NCBI GenBank assembly: GCA_022402525.1
Contig: JAKRSB010000085.1
Span: forward strand, 1-64,000
Length of the DNA: 64,000 bases
Source of the DNA: Thermosynechococcaceae cyanobacterium MS004
GTDB taxonomy: Bacteria > Cyanobacteriota > Cyanobacteriia > Thermosynechococcales > Thermosynechococcaceae
Direction: 5' to 3'
In this document: positions 57,440-64,000 of the stretch, piece after piece
Layout of the letters: every line of letters begins with the position of its first letter
How positions within the stretch are numbered: position 1 is the stretch's first letter
The notes under the pieces: generated by a model
The model's database searches: none
What the model was told of the DNA's origin: nothing
The model's input: only the letters and a program-made list of their open reading frames with translations
Translations under genes and position numbers: made by a program

Positions 57440-58006
57440 TTAGGCAAATAGGTCACTTACCGCGCAGTCAAAACCTGGCAGCAAAGGTGATGTTAAATTA
57501 TCTTCATCAAATAGTGTTGCGGCCAGCTTAAGAACAGCCTGTTCACGCCGATAGACTTCAACCTGCCGAAGCTGCCAGTCTACAATCCAATATTCCTGTA
57601 CCCCACGGAATGCGTAGAGCTTTCGTTTAGCCTCTCTGTCGCGGCGCTCGTTTTCTACGCCGGGAGATAATACCTCAACCACGAGATCCGGTGCTCCCGT
57701 CAGATGTCCTGACTCATCCAGTAAAATTGCTAAGCGCTCCTTGAAAATCCAGACCACATCGGGAATCACGTTGTCTGCGTCTGAGAAAATAATGCCAGGG
57801 GTTGCAACCGCTTCACCGAGACCTGTTTTGAGAGACCAAGCCCTAAGTTCTGCATTGATATTGCCGCTGACCCGCTGATGTCCCCAGTGTGGTGCCCTGG
57901 TCACGAATAAATCTCCGTCAATAATTTCATAGCGGCATCCGTTATCTGGCAACAACACTAAGTCGTTGGCAGACCAGCGCACGCTTTCATCGGTGGTTTG
58001 ACTCAT
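57440..58006 (-). CDS. Uma2 family endonuclease-like protein
   Basis: 188 residues, clearly paralogous to the Uma2 protein at 55020 (both share P-D-V-V-W-I, E-V-L-S-P-G, G-V-Q-E-Y-W-I, L-T-S-P-L-L-P-G-F). PD-(D/E)XK-like core intact. I start at ATG 58006 (M-S-Q-T-T). Function unknown. Confidence 0.9.
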   Translation of the reverse strand: MSQTTDESVRWSANDLVLLPDNGCRYEIIDGDLFVTRAPHWGHQRVSGNINAELRAWSLKTGLGEAVATPGIIFSDADNVIPDVVWIFKERLAILLDESGHLTGAPDLVVEVLSPGVENERRDREAKRKLYAFRGVQEYWIVDWQLRQVEVYRREQAVLKLAATLFDEDNLTSPLLPGFDCAVSDLFA

Positions 58007-58200
58007 GAAAACTAAAATCGGGTTAAAAAGCCCAATCAGTAAGGTTGAACGGAACATTTGACGGGACTAATCTACTTATCCTCCTCCTCAGGATTACCAG
58101 GTTGCTGCATAGTGTTATTGTGCCGTAAATCTTCCTAACCTGTGGGTTCTATAGCACTGACGGTAAAACCTCGTTAGCCTCCATTTCCTGAAACAAACTC

Positions 58201-59739
58201 ATGTCCTCTGATTCCGATCGCGCTCAGCCTGCCTCGACCCTTGAAGAAATTCGTGCCAACCGTTTGCAGAAGGTTGAGCAGATCAAACAGTTGGGGATCA
58301 ATCCCTACGCCTATCGCTGGGAGTCAACCCACGCCACCCAGGTTTTGCAAGAAGAATATAAAGACCTGCCCAACGGGGAAGAAGTCGAAGTTGAAGTGGC
58401 GATCGCAGGTCGTATCCTAGCGCGTCGAGTGTTTGGCAAGCTGGCCTTCTTTACCCTTCAGGATGAGACAGGCACCATTCAGCTCTACCTGGAAAAAGCG
58501 CGGATTCAGTCCGCCATGGAGAGCAGCGATCCCCAAGCCTTTGATCACCTCAAACAGTTGACGGATGCTGGCGACTTCATTGGCGTCAGAGGCACCCTCA
58601 AGCGCACCGATAAAGGCGAGCTATCCGTCTACGTCAGCGAGTACACCTTTCTCACAAAATCTTTGCTGCCCCTTCCTGATAAGTGGCATGGACTCACCGA
58701 TGTCGCCAAGCGCTACCGTCAGCGCTACGTTGACCTCATCGTAAACCCCACCGTCCGCGAAACCTTTCGCCGTCGCGCCCTCATTACGGCCTCCATTCGT
58801 CGTTATTTGGATCAGCAAGGCTTCATTGAAATTGAAACCCCTGTTCTCCAGTCTGAAGCAGGCGGAGCCGATGCCCGACCCTTCACCACTTACCACAACA
58901 CACTAGAGATGGATCTGTTTCTGCGGATCGCCACCGAACTCCATCTCAAGCGGCTAATTGTCGGCGGTTTTGAAAAAGTCTTTGAAATGGGGCGTATCTT
59001 CCGCAATGAAGGCATCTCCACAAGACATAACCCAGAATTTACCTCCATTGAGGTCTACCAAGCCTATGCCGACTACCACGACATGATGGCGCTCACGGAA
59101 ACACTGATTACCCAAGCCGCGCAGACCGTTTTAGGGACGCTCCAGCTCACTTATCAAGGAGAAGCGATCGACCTGACTCCACCCTGGCGGCGCGTCACCA
59201 TGCATGAACTCGTCCAAGAAGTGACGGGACTAGATTTGACGGGACATAGCAGCCTAGAGACTGCTCAAGCTGCCGCTAGTGATGTGGGCATTATCGGCAC
59301 CGAGGACTGCGAAAGCATCGGACATCTGTTGAATGCAGCCTTCGAGCAGAAGGTCGAGGCAAGTCTTATCCAGCCGACCTTTGTGCTGGACTATCCTGTT
59401 GAAATTTCTCCCCTCGCCAAACCCCATCGCTCTAAGCCAGGGCTTGTGGAGCGGTTTGAGCTGTTCATGGTAGGTCGTGAAACCGCCAATAGCTTCTCAG
59501 AGCTAACCGATCCCATCGACCAGCGTCAGCGAATGGAAGCCCAAGCTGCCCGCAAAAGTGCCGGAGACTTAGAAGCGCAAGGGGTTGATGAAGACTTTCT
59601 CACGGCGCTAGAGTTTGGAATGCCGCCCACTGGCGGGCTAGGCATTGGAATAGATCGGCTCGTGATGCTCTTGACCGATTCTCCGAGTATTCGAGATGTA
59701 ATTGCCTTTCCACTCTTAAAACCAGAGCAAAGCGACTAA
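58201..59739 (+). CDS. lysS: Lysyl-tRNA synthetase (class II)
   Basis: 512 residues. An N-terminal OB-fold anticodon-binding domain ([14 protein letters not shown]) and the class II core: motif 2 [15 protein letters not shown] and motif 3 [12 protein letters not shown]. Charges tRNA-Lys. Confidence 0.97.
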   Translation: MSSDSDRAQPASTLEEIRANRLQKVEQIKQLGINPYAYRWESTHATQVLQEEYKDLPNGEEVEVEVAIAGRILARRVFGKLAFFTLQDETGTIQLYLEKARIQSAMESSDPQAFDHLKQLTDAGDFIGVRGTLKRTDKGELSVYVSEYTFLTKSLLPLPDKWHGLTDVAKRYRQRYVDLIVNPTVRETFRRRALITASIRRYLDQQGFIEIETPVLQSEAGGADARPFTTYHNTLEMDLFLRIATELHLKRLIVGGFEKVFEMGRIFRNEGISTRHNPEFTSIEVYQAYADYHDMMALTETLITQAAQTVLGTLQLTYQGEAIDLTPPWRRVTMHELVQEVTGLDLTGHSSLETAQAAASDVGIIGTEDCESIGHLLNAAFEQKVEASLIQPTFVLDYPVEISPLAKPHRSKPGLVERFELFMVGRETANSFSELTDPIDQRQRMEAQAARKSAGDLEAQGVDEDFLTALEFGMPPTGGLGIGIDRLVMLLTDSPSIRDVIAFPLLKPEQSD

Positions 59740-59910
59740 ATGTAAGACTGTCATCGCGCTGAATTGCTAAGTTGCGGATGCACAAAACCTCTCATTTCCT
59801 TGACGCTTTATCTATTCCGAAGACATGATGGGGTGTAAATTCTCTGAGCCAGTAAAAAACGAGTTGTGTTGAATTCCGGTCGGGGTCAGGTCGTAATCGA
59901 AAGAATAGAC

Positions 59911-59916
59911 TATAAT
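59911..59916 (+). promoter_or_regulatory. -10 box upstream of coaD
   Basis: An exact TATAAT 24 bases before the coaD start codon. No good -35 is visible at 17 bases. Transcript leader would be short. Confidence 0.5.
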
Positions 59917-59939
59917 CGCCTCCATAAGTTGTCTGAATC

Positions 59940-60509
59940 ATGATTGCCATCTACCCTGGTAGCTTTGATCCGATTACCTTTGGGCATCTCGATATCATTG
60001 AACGAGCCTCTCGGATCTTTGAACGAGTCGTGGTGGCTGTAGCCTGCAATCCAAATAAGAAATCCTTATTTACGGTGCAGCAGCGAATGCAGCAAATTCG
60101 TGAATGTACTCAGCATATTGTCAATTTAGAAATTGACGATTTTGACACATTGACGGTAACCTATGCCCAAAGGCGTCATGCTCAAGTCCTGATTCGTGGC
60201 TTGCGCGTTCTATCAGATTTTGAATATGAACTCCAGATGGCGCATACCAATGAGAGTCTGTCTCACGGTATCGAAACGGTGTTCTTAGCGACCGCCCATG
60301 AATTTAGCTTTCTCAGCAGCAGCCTCGTTAAAGAGATTGCTAGGTTTGGTGGTTCAGTGACTCATCTTGTCCCAGAAAACGTTGCCATTGAGTTAGAGAG
60401 ATGTTACGACAAGAATCCTCCTTCAGCATTGAAACCCACACCAACGGAAATGGACAGGATATCGAAAATGGATATTCAAGTCACTCCGCAAAAGCAAATC
60501 AAGGGCTAG
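59940..60509 (+). CDS. coaD: Phosphopantetheine adenylyltransferase
   Basis: Makes dephospho-CoA from phosphopantetheine and ATP. Nucleotidyltransferase motifs [10 protein letters not shown] and S-S-S-L-V-K-E-I-A. 189 residues, about 25 longer than usual; the extra C-terminal tail shares its DNA with the start of the next gene in another frame. Confidence 0.94.
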   Translation: MIAIYPGSFDPITFGHLDIIERASRIFERVVVAVACNPNKKSLFTVQQRMQQIRECTQHIVNLEIDDFDTLTVTYAQRRHAQVLIRGLRVLSDFEYELQMAHTNESLSHGIETVFLATAHEFSFLSSSLVKEIARFGGSVTHLVPENVAIELERCYDKNPPSALKPTPTEMDRISKMDIQVTPQKQIKG

Positions 60510-61081
60510 AGCTTCAGCAGCAGCTTCAGCGCCTAGAAGAAATTATTGTTCTAGATGGCTTTAAGGTGCCGCTCTCTGGCAAGACGTTCATTGATGAAGA
60601 GCTGCTGTTAACTCAGCTTTTGGCCGTAGAGCGCAGTATTCCTGAGACGATTCATGCCGCTGAGAAGATTCTGCACCAGCGGGATGAGATTATTGCGAGG
60701 GCAAAACAGTATGCCCAGGAGTTAGTGAAGTCTGCTGAGCAGCGCGCGGCTCAGATTGCGGATGAGCAAACAATTATTCAGCAGGCGGAGGCGGAAGCCC
60801 AGCAGCTTAGAAATCAAATTCAGCAAGAAATTGAAGAAATTCGCCGCCGCAATATTTCTGAGGTGGAGCGGGTGCGCCGCCAAACTCAGCAGGAGGTTGA
60901 TGGGATGCGCCAGAATGCGCTGAAGGAGCGCGACCAGATTCAGCGAGAATCTGACCAGTACGCAGATCGTGTGCTGGGTGATTTGGAGCGACAGCTCGGT
61001 GAAATGGTGCGCGTGATTAAGAACGGACGGGTGCAGCTAAAGCCGAGTCAAGCCCAGGCGCAGCATCAAAAGGAAAGATAA
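60401..61081 (+). CDS. DivIVA-like coiled-coil protein
   Basis: 226 residues. After a polar N-terminus (about 35 residues) comes a long coiled coil rich in Gln/Glu/Arg ([23 protein letters not shown]). Similar coiled-coil proteins with an M-L-R-Q start follow coaD in other cyanobacteria, as I recall them. The start overlaps coaD by 109 nt and no later ATG or GTG would avoid this. It may act in cell shape or division; function not shown. Confidence 0.75.
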   Translation: MLRQESSFSIETHTNGNGQDIENGYSSHSAKANQGLELQQQLQRLEEIIVLDGFKVPLSGKTFIDEELLLTQLLAVERSIPETIHAAEKILHQRDEIIARAKQYAQELVKSAEQRAAQIADEQTIIQQAEAEAQQLRNQIQQEIEEIRRRNISEVERVRRQTQQEVDGMRQNALKERDQIQRESDQYADRVLGDLERQLGEMVRVIKNGRVQLKPSQAQAQHQKER

Positions 61082-61175
61082 GGGTTAAGGGTTATAAGAT
61101 GGCATGGGGTTGGCTAGATCGAGGGAGTTTTTATCCAAGGCTCGGTCTGAGTTCAGTGACTAAGGAGAATGCTCT

Positions 61176-61508
61176 ATGGTTAATCCAATCCAGCCGATTA
61201 CGCTGCCTGTAGCTTCAGATCCTCAACAGGAGTCTGAGTGGCTTCAGCGATCGCTGCAAGTCTGGCTCGATCAAGAATACCTGCCGGAGCCTGTTAATAC
61301 GGTCATTGCGGAGCGAGCGTCTAGCATTTATTTTCGTCAGCGACTTGAAGGCGAAAATGATCTTGGCTCGCTGGTGATGGCAATTTTGACCGAGATGAAG
61401 GGCTTTGACTTTTCTAAAAGCTTCTACAGTGAATTTGCGATCGCCAATGCGGTGAGTGACTTACTGCTTCAGCAATTTTTAGATATTAATCCTTGTTGCC
61501 CTGGATAG
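61176..61508 (+). CDS. Conserved cyanobacterial hypothetical protein
   Basis: 110 residues, acidic, helical, no membrane segment. Segments such as W-L-Q-R-S-L-Q-V-W-L-D-Q-E-Y and S-S-I-Y-F-R-Q-R-L-E-G-E-N-D are protein-like. AAGGAGA lies seven bases before the ATG and a terminator follows. No named family recognised. Confidence 0.8.
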   Translation: MVNPIQPITLPVASDPQQESEWLQRSLQVWLDQEYLPEPVNTVIAERASSIYFRQRLEGENDLGSLVMAILTEMKGFDFSKSFYSEFAIANAVSDLLLQQFLDINPCCPG

Positions 61509-61522
61509 GGCTTGTTCACAGC

Positions 61523-61557
61523 CAAAAAGCTGCCGCACTAAGTGCGGCAGCTTTTTG
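61523..61557. terminator. Terminator between the hypothetical gene and rpsN
   Basis: A 15-bp perfect stem with a short loop (AAAAAGCTGCCGCAC / GTGCGGCAGCTTTTT), A-run on one side and T-run on the other, suited to both directions between convergent genes. Confidence 0.9.
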
Positions 61558-61602
61558 CTAAACATTAATTGTGAATGCAATTGCGACTAAAAGGCTGGAA
61601 GT

Positions 61603-61905
61603 CTACCAGCTAGATTTAGTGACGCCAGGAAGTAGCCCTTCATGGGCCATCTCGCGGAGAACGTGGCGGGATAGACCGAAGTCTCGGAAGTAGCCTCTAG
61701 AGCGGCCAGTCACCCAGCAACGATTCCGAACGCGGTTTGGAGCGCTGCTGCGCGGTAGGCGCTGAAGCTGGCGGTGCAGATCCATTCGTTCTTGCTGAGT
61801 TGCTGCACCAGCAATCTGCTCTTTTAGGGCCGCTCTCTTTTCAGCGTACTTTGCAACTAGACCTTGGCGCTTTTTCTCGCGCTCAATCATGCTCTTCTTA
61901 GCCAT
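61603..61905 (-). CDS. rpsN: 30S ribosomal protein S14
   Basis: 100 residues, basic. [13 protein letters not shown] at the start, [21 protein letters not shown] and [12 protein letters not shown] are typical of the long, zinc-free form. Stands alone, as usual in cyanobacteria. Confidence 0.97.
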   Translation of the reverse strand: MAKKSMIEREKKRQGLVAKYAEKRAALKEQIAGAATQQERMDLHRQLQRLPRSSAPNRVRNRCWVTGRSRGYFRDFGLSRHVLREMAHEGLLPGVTKSSW

Positions 61906-61992
61906 GCGATTTCTTTTTAGTAACGGAACCAGTATCAGACAATATTTGCAGCGTCTTAAAGTATAGCTAACTTTAGGCGAGTTGGTAAAGGA

Positions 61993-62715
61993 TTAATTTG
62001 GAGCGGCAAGTTTAGGTTGGCTAGGGCGGCGTCTTTTTGGCGGCTGTGGTGGGCCGCTTAGTGCGTTCCCAGCGGAGGTGCAGAGGTCTGCAAGGGTACA
62101 GCGATCGCAGTCTGGTTTGCGGGAATTACAGACGGCGCGGCCATGATAGATCAGCCGGATCGACCAGTTTTCCCAGTCCGGCTGCGGCAGGAGGCGCATG
62201 AGGTCGCGCTCTACCTTGACAGGGTCGGTTTCTTTGGTGAGTCCGAGGCGATAGGTGAGGCGCTTGACGTGGGTGTCTACGGTGACGCCTGCATTAATGC
62301 CGTAGGCATGAGCCAGCACAACATTGGCGGTTTTTCGCGCCACCCCTGGCAGGGTCAGCAACTGCTCCATCTGCTGCGGCACAATACCCCCATAATCCGC
62401 CATGATTTTTTGGCAGGCTCCCTGAATATTGCGCGCCTTATTGCGGTAGAAACCCGTGGAATGAATGAGCTGCTCTAGAATTTCGGGCGGGGCAGTGGCG
62501 ATCGCGGCTGCATCGGGGAACTGCTGAAACAGGGCAGGCGTAACCTGATTGACGCGCTCATCGGTACATTGGGCCGAGAGAATGGTGGCAACTAGAAGCT
62601 GAACTGGGGTTTCATAGTCTAAGCTGCACTTCGCATCTGGATAGAGCCGCTTCAGGCGAATCAGAATTTCGAGGGCGCGCTGCTTCTTGGCAGACAGTTT
62701 GCGGGTAATGGCCAC
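61993..62715 (-). CDS. nth: Endonuclease III
   Basis: A DNA glycosylase/AP lyase for oxidised pyrimidines. Helix-hairpin-helix L-P-G-V-A-R-K-T-A-N-V, catalytic Lys and Asp in V-D-T-H-V-K-R and a 4Fe-4S ligand set C-x6-C-x2-C-x5-C at the C-terminus. About 240 residues from GTG 62715, the last plausible start before the conserved region; an ATG frame from 62808 would begin inside the MITE-like element. No Shine-Dalgarno is visible, so the start is uncertain. Confidence 0.93.
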   Translation of the reverse strand: MAITRKLSAKKQRALEILIRLKRLYPDAKCSLDYETPVQLLVATILSAQCTDERVNQVTPALFQQFPDAAAIATAPPEILEQLIHSTGFYRNKARNIQGACQKIMADYGGIVPQQMEQLLTLPGVARKTANVVLAHAYGINAGVTVDTHVKRLTYRLGLTKETDPVKVERDLMRLLPQPDWENWSIRLIYHGRAVCNSRKPDCDRCTLADLCTSAGNALSGPPQPPKRRRPSQPKLAAPN

Positions 62716-62756
62716 AGCTTGATTTGAGCTTGTTATTGCAAGTTTATTGGTTGGGA

Positions 62757-62910
62757 CGTAAGTTCGATAAATGCATTTAAAGCCCCTCACCCCAAACCCC
62801 TCTCCCAAAGGCGAGGGGCTTAAGAAGGTTGATTTTTCATTGCCCCTCCTTCTCCCTAGGGAGAAGGAAGATGGGCGGATGAGGGGCGGTTGTTTTTTGT
62901 CGAACTCACG
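62757..62910. mobile_element. MITE-like element, copy C (154 bp), with target duplication
   Basis: Ends CGTAAGTTCG (one change) and CGAACTCACG. Outside are TTGGTTGGGA (62747-62756) and TTGGTTGCGA (62911-62920): seven identical bases. The insertion lies upstream of nth, in a degenerate GCGAGCTTATTGGTT repeat, so the flank match could partly reflect that repeat. Confidence 0.88.
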
Positions 62911-62970
62911 TTGGTTGCGAGCTTATTGGTTGTGATCTTATTGACTGCGAGCTTGCTATTGCGAGCGTAT
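62911..62970. repeat. Degenerate tandem repeat flanking MITE copy C
   Basis: GCGAGCTTATTGGTTG and related units (GATCTTATTGACTG, GCGAGCTTGCTATT, GCGAGCGTATTGATT) are repeated about four times. Confidence 0.7.
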
Positions 62971-63020
62971 TGATTGCCTAAGTTTGTGATGGAAATAATC
63001 CAGACAAGGCAAATCCACCT

Positions 63021-64000
63021 CTATTGCGAGAGCAGGTTCTGCACCCATGGGAGGTTTGTAGTATCGCGCACGATCAAAAACATCCCTAAACCCAGCAAAA
63101 GAAAGAGTCCAGTCTGCATCACGCCCTGCTGCACTTCATTGGGGAGGGGCTTGCCGCGAAAGGCTTCAACCAGCAAAAAGGCAAGCTGACCGCCATCTAG
63201 GGCGGGGAGCGGCAAGATATTAATCACAGCAAGGTTGATGCTAATGAGTGCCCCAAACTGGAGCAATCGGCTGAGGTCAGAGCGGGCAATATCCGCACCG
63301 ATCGCCACGATCGCCACGGGGCCAGAGACTTGGTTCGCGGTTTCTTGAAAATTGCTAATGAGCTGACCAAAGCCCTGCACCGTCAGTAATACAACCCGCT
63401 GAAATTCTGTGGCGGCTGCGCCAAAGAGGTTAGAAATGGAGGTAGCTTTTTTGCGAACTACCGTGCCGTTGGGCGCAAGGCGGACGCCAATACGCGGCAC
63501 CTGGTCGGCTTCGACCTGGGGCGTCACAGACAGCGAAAGGGTCTGAGACTCTCGCAGAACTTCTAAGCGGATGGGCTGATTGGGGCTATTTTTAATGGCC
63601 GACATCAGGGACTGAATGGCGACATCTCCCGTTGCGAGGGTTTCTCCATTGACCCCAATCACCACGTCCCCGGACTGGAGTCCCGCTTGGGCTGCGGCAG
63701 AACTCACGTCTGCGGCAATCTGGGGCACCAAGACACCGGGCTGCGGCTGAAGCTCTGGCAGTCCCACCCAGCCGATCTGAGTCACCATCAGGAAGTAGGC
63801 AAAAATGAGATTGGCAATCACGCCTGCACTAATGACGATCGCACGGTCTAGGATCGGGCGGTTTTTGAGCAGGCCAGGATCGTCGGATTCGATCTCTTCG
63901 TCCAGCTCATCATCAGGGAAAGCCACATACCCACCCAAGGGGATCGCTCTGAGGGCATATTCTGTGACGGCACCTTGGTGCTTCCACAGCACGGGGCCAA
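63021..64000 (-). CDS. rseP: RseP/site-2 metalloprotease, C-terminal part, cut by window edge
   Basis: An intramembrane zinc protease of the M50 family. The reading frame is open to position 64000, continuing G-P-V-L-W-K-H upstream of the first in-frame GTG, so the N-terminal H-E-x-x-H motif lies outside. Visible: A-L-R-A-I-P-L-G-G-Y-V-A, a PDZ domain (about 100-180 in the visible part: Q-A-G-L-Q-S-G-D-V-V-I-G-V-N-G), and the second zinc motif N-L-A-V-I-N-I-L-P-L-P-A-L-D-G-G. It would cleave membrane-bound anti-sigma factors or signal-peptide remnants. Confidence 0.94.
   Translation of the reverse strand, partial: GPVLWKHQGAVTEYALRAIPLGGYVAFPDDELDEEIESDDPGLLKNRPILDRAIVISAGVIANLIFAYFLMVTQIGWVGLPELQPQPGVLVPQIAADVSSAAAQAGLQSGDVVIGVNGETLATGDVAIQSLMSAIKNSPNQPIRLEVLRESQTLSLSVTPQVEADQVPRIGVRLAPNGTVVRKKATSISNLFGAAATEFQRVVLLTVQGFGQLISNFQETANQVSGPVAIVAIGADIARSDLSRLLQFGALISINLAVINILPLPALDGGQLAFLLVEAFRGKPLPNEVQQGVMQTGLFLLLGLGMFLIVRDTTNLPWVQNLLSQ

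Noticed and set aside
62747-62920. Certain target duplication at MITE copy C
   Set aside because: The flanks sit in a degenerate repeat that itself contains TTATTGGTTG, so the 7-bp match alone is not proof; copy B is the better case.

Overview
The window is a stretch of cyanobacterial chromosome. The evidence is gene content: sulfolipid synthesis (SqdB, SqdX), a CpcT-type phycocyanin lyase, two carboxysome shell proteins (CcmK3 and CcmK4), phylloquinone-pathway MenF and MenD, manganese uptake MntABC, and many families found mainly in cyanobacteria (DICT, DUF1830, DUF3352, DUF4079, Uma2, pentapeptide repeats). The octamer GCGATCGC (HIP1) also recurs through most genes. The carboxysome type and housekeeping set suggest a beta-cyanobacterium, probably filamentous; the genus cannot be read from the sequence.

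Layout. 1-480: 5' part of an Eco29kI-family restriction endonuclease running off the left edge. 0.8-8.1 kb: class A PBP, TyrRS, CheY-like regulator, CYTH protein, Ser/Thr kinase, ABC-2 permease. 8.2-10.9 kb: mntC-mntA-mntB. 11.3-14.5 kb: sqdB-sqdX and cpcT. 14.7-18.8 kb: small membrane-protein cluster (TM2, DUF2752), CBS protein, chorismate mutase, SppA. 19.2-25.1 kb: DMT exporter, dienelactone-hydrolase-like protein, initiator tRNA, SerRS, WecB. 25.8-33.5 kb: ferritin-like protein, UppS, DICT/pentapeptide pair, B12-radical SAM, small membrane proteins. 33.9-38.4 kb: menF-menD and hemF. 38.6-43.9 kb: DUF3352, NatB-like binding protein, a 56-residue zinc ribbon, purB. 44.2-51.5 kb: a four-gene chemotaxis-type system (CheY, CheW, MCP, hybrid CheA) of the Pil/Tax3 kind. 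51.8-54.6 kb: DUF202, XPB-like helicase, T5orf172 (GIY-YIG) protein. 54.7-58.0 kb: Uma2 genes and a remnant, ccmK3-ccmK4, rpe. 58.2-64 kb: lysS, coaD with an overlapping coiled-coil gene, rpsN, nth, and the 3' part of an RseP/S2P protease cut by the right edge.

Most genes are housekeeping. The less ordinary layer is repeat DNA. Three well-preserved copies, and perhaps one degraded copy, of a ~153-bp MITE-like element have inverted ends CGTGAGTTCG/CGAACTCACG. Two of them sit between identical 7-bp flanks. In addition, 10-16 bp tandem repeats are scattered at gene ends and between genes, and inside coding regions as units of 12 or 15 bp that keep frame. There is no intact transposase, no CRISPR array and no rRNA. 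The best candidates for new biology are the helicase plus AT-rich T5orf172 pair, the orphan ferritin-like protein, the restriction enzyme at the edge, a terminator/antiterminator structure abutting the DUF4079 start, and the repeat families. I do not see one unmistakable new multi-gene system.
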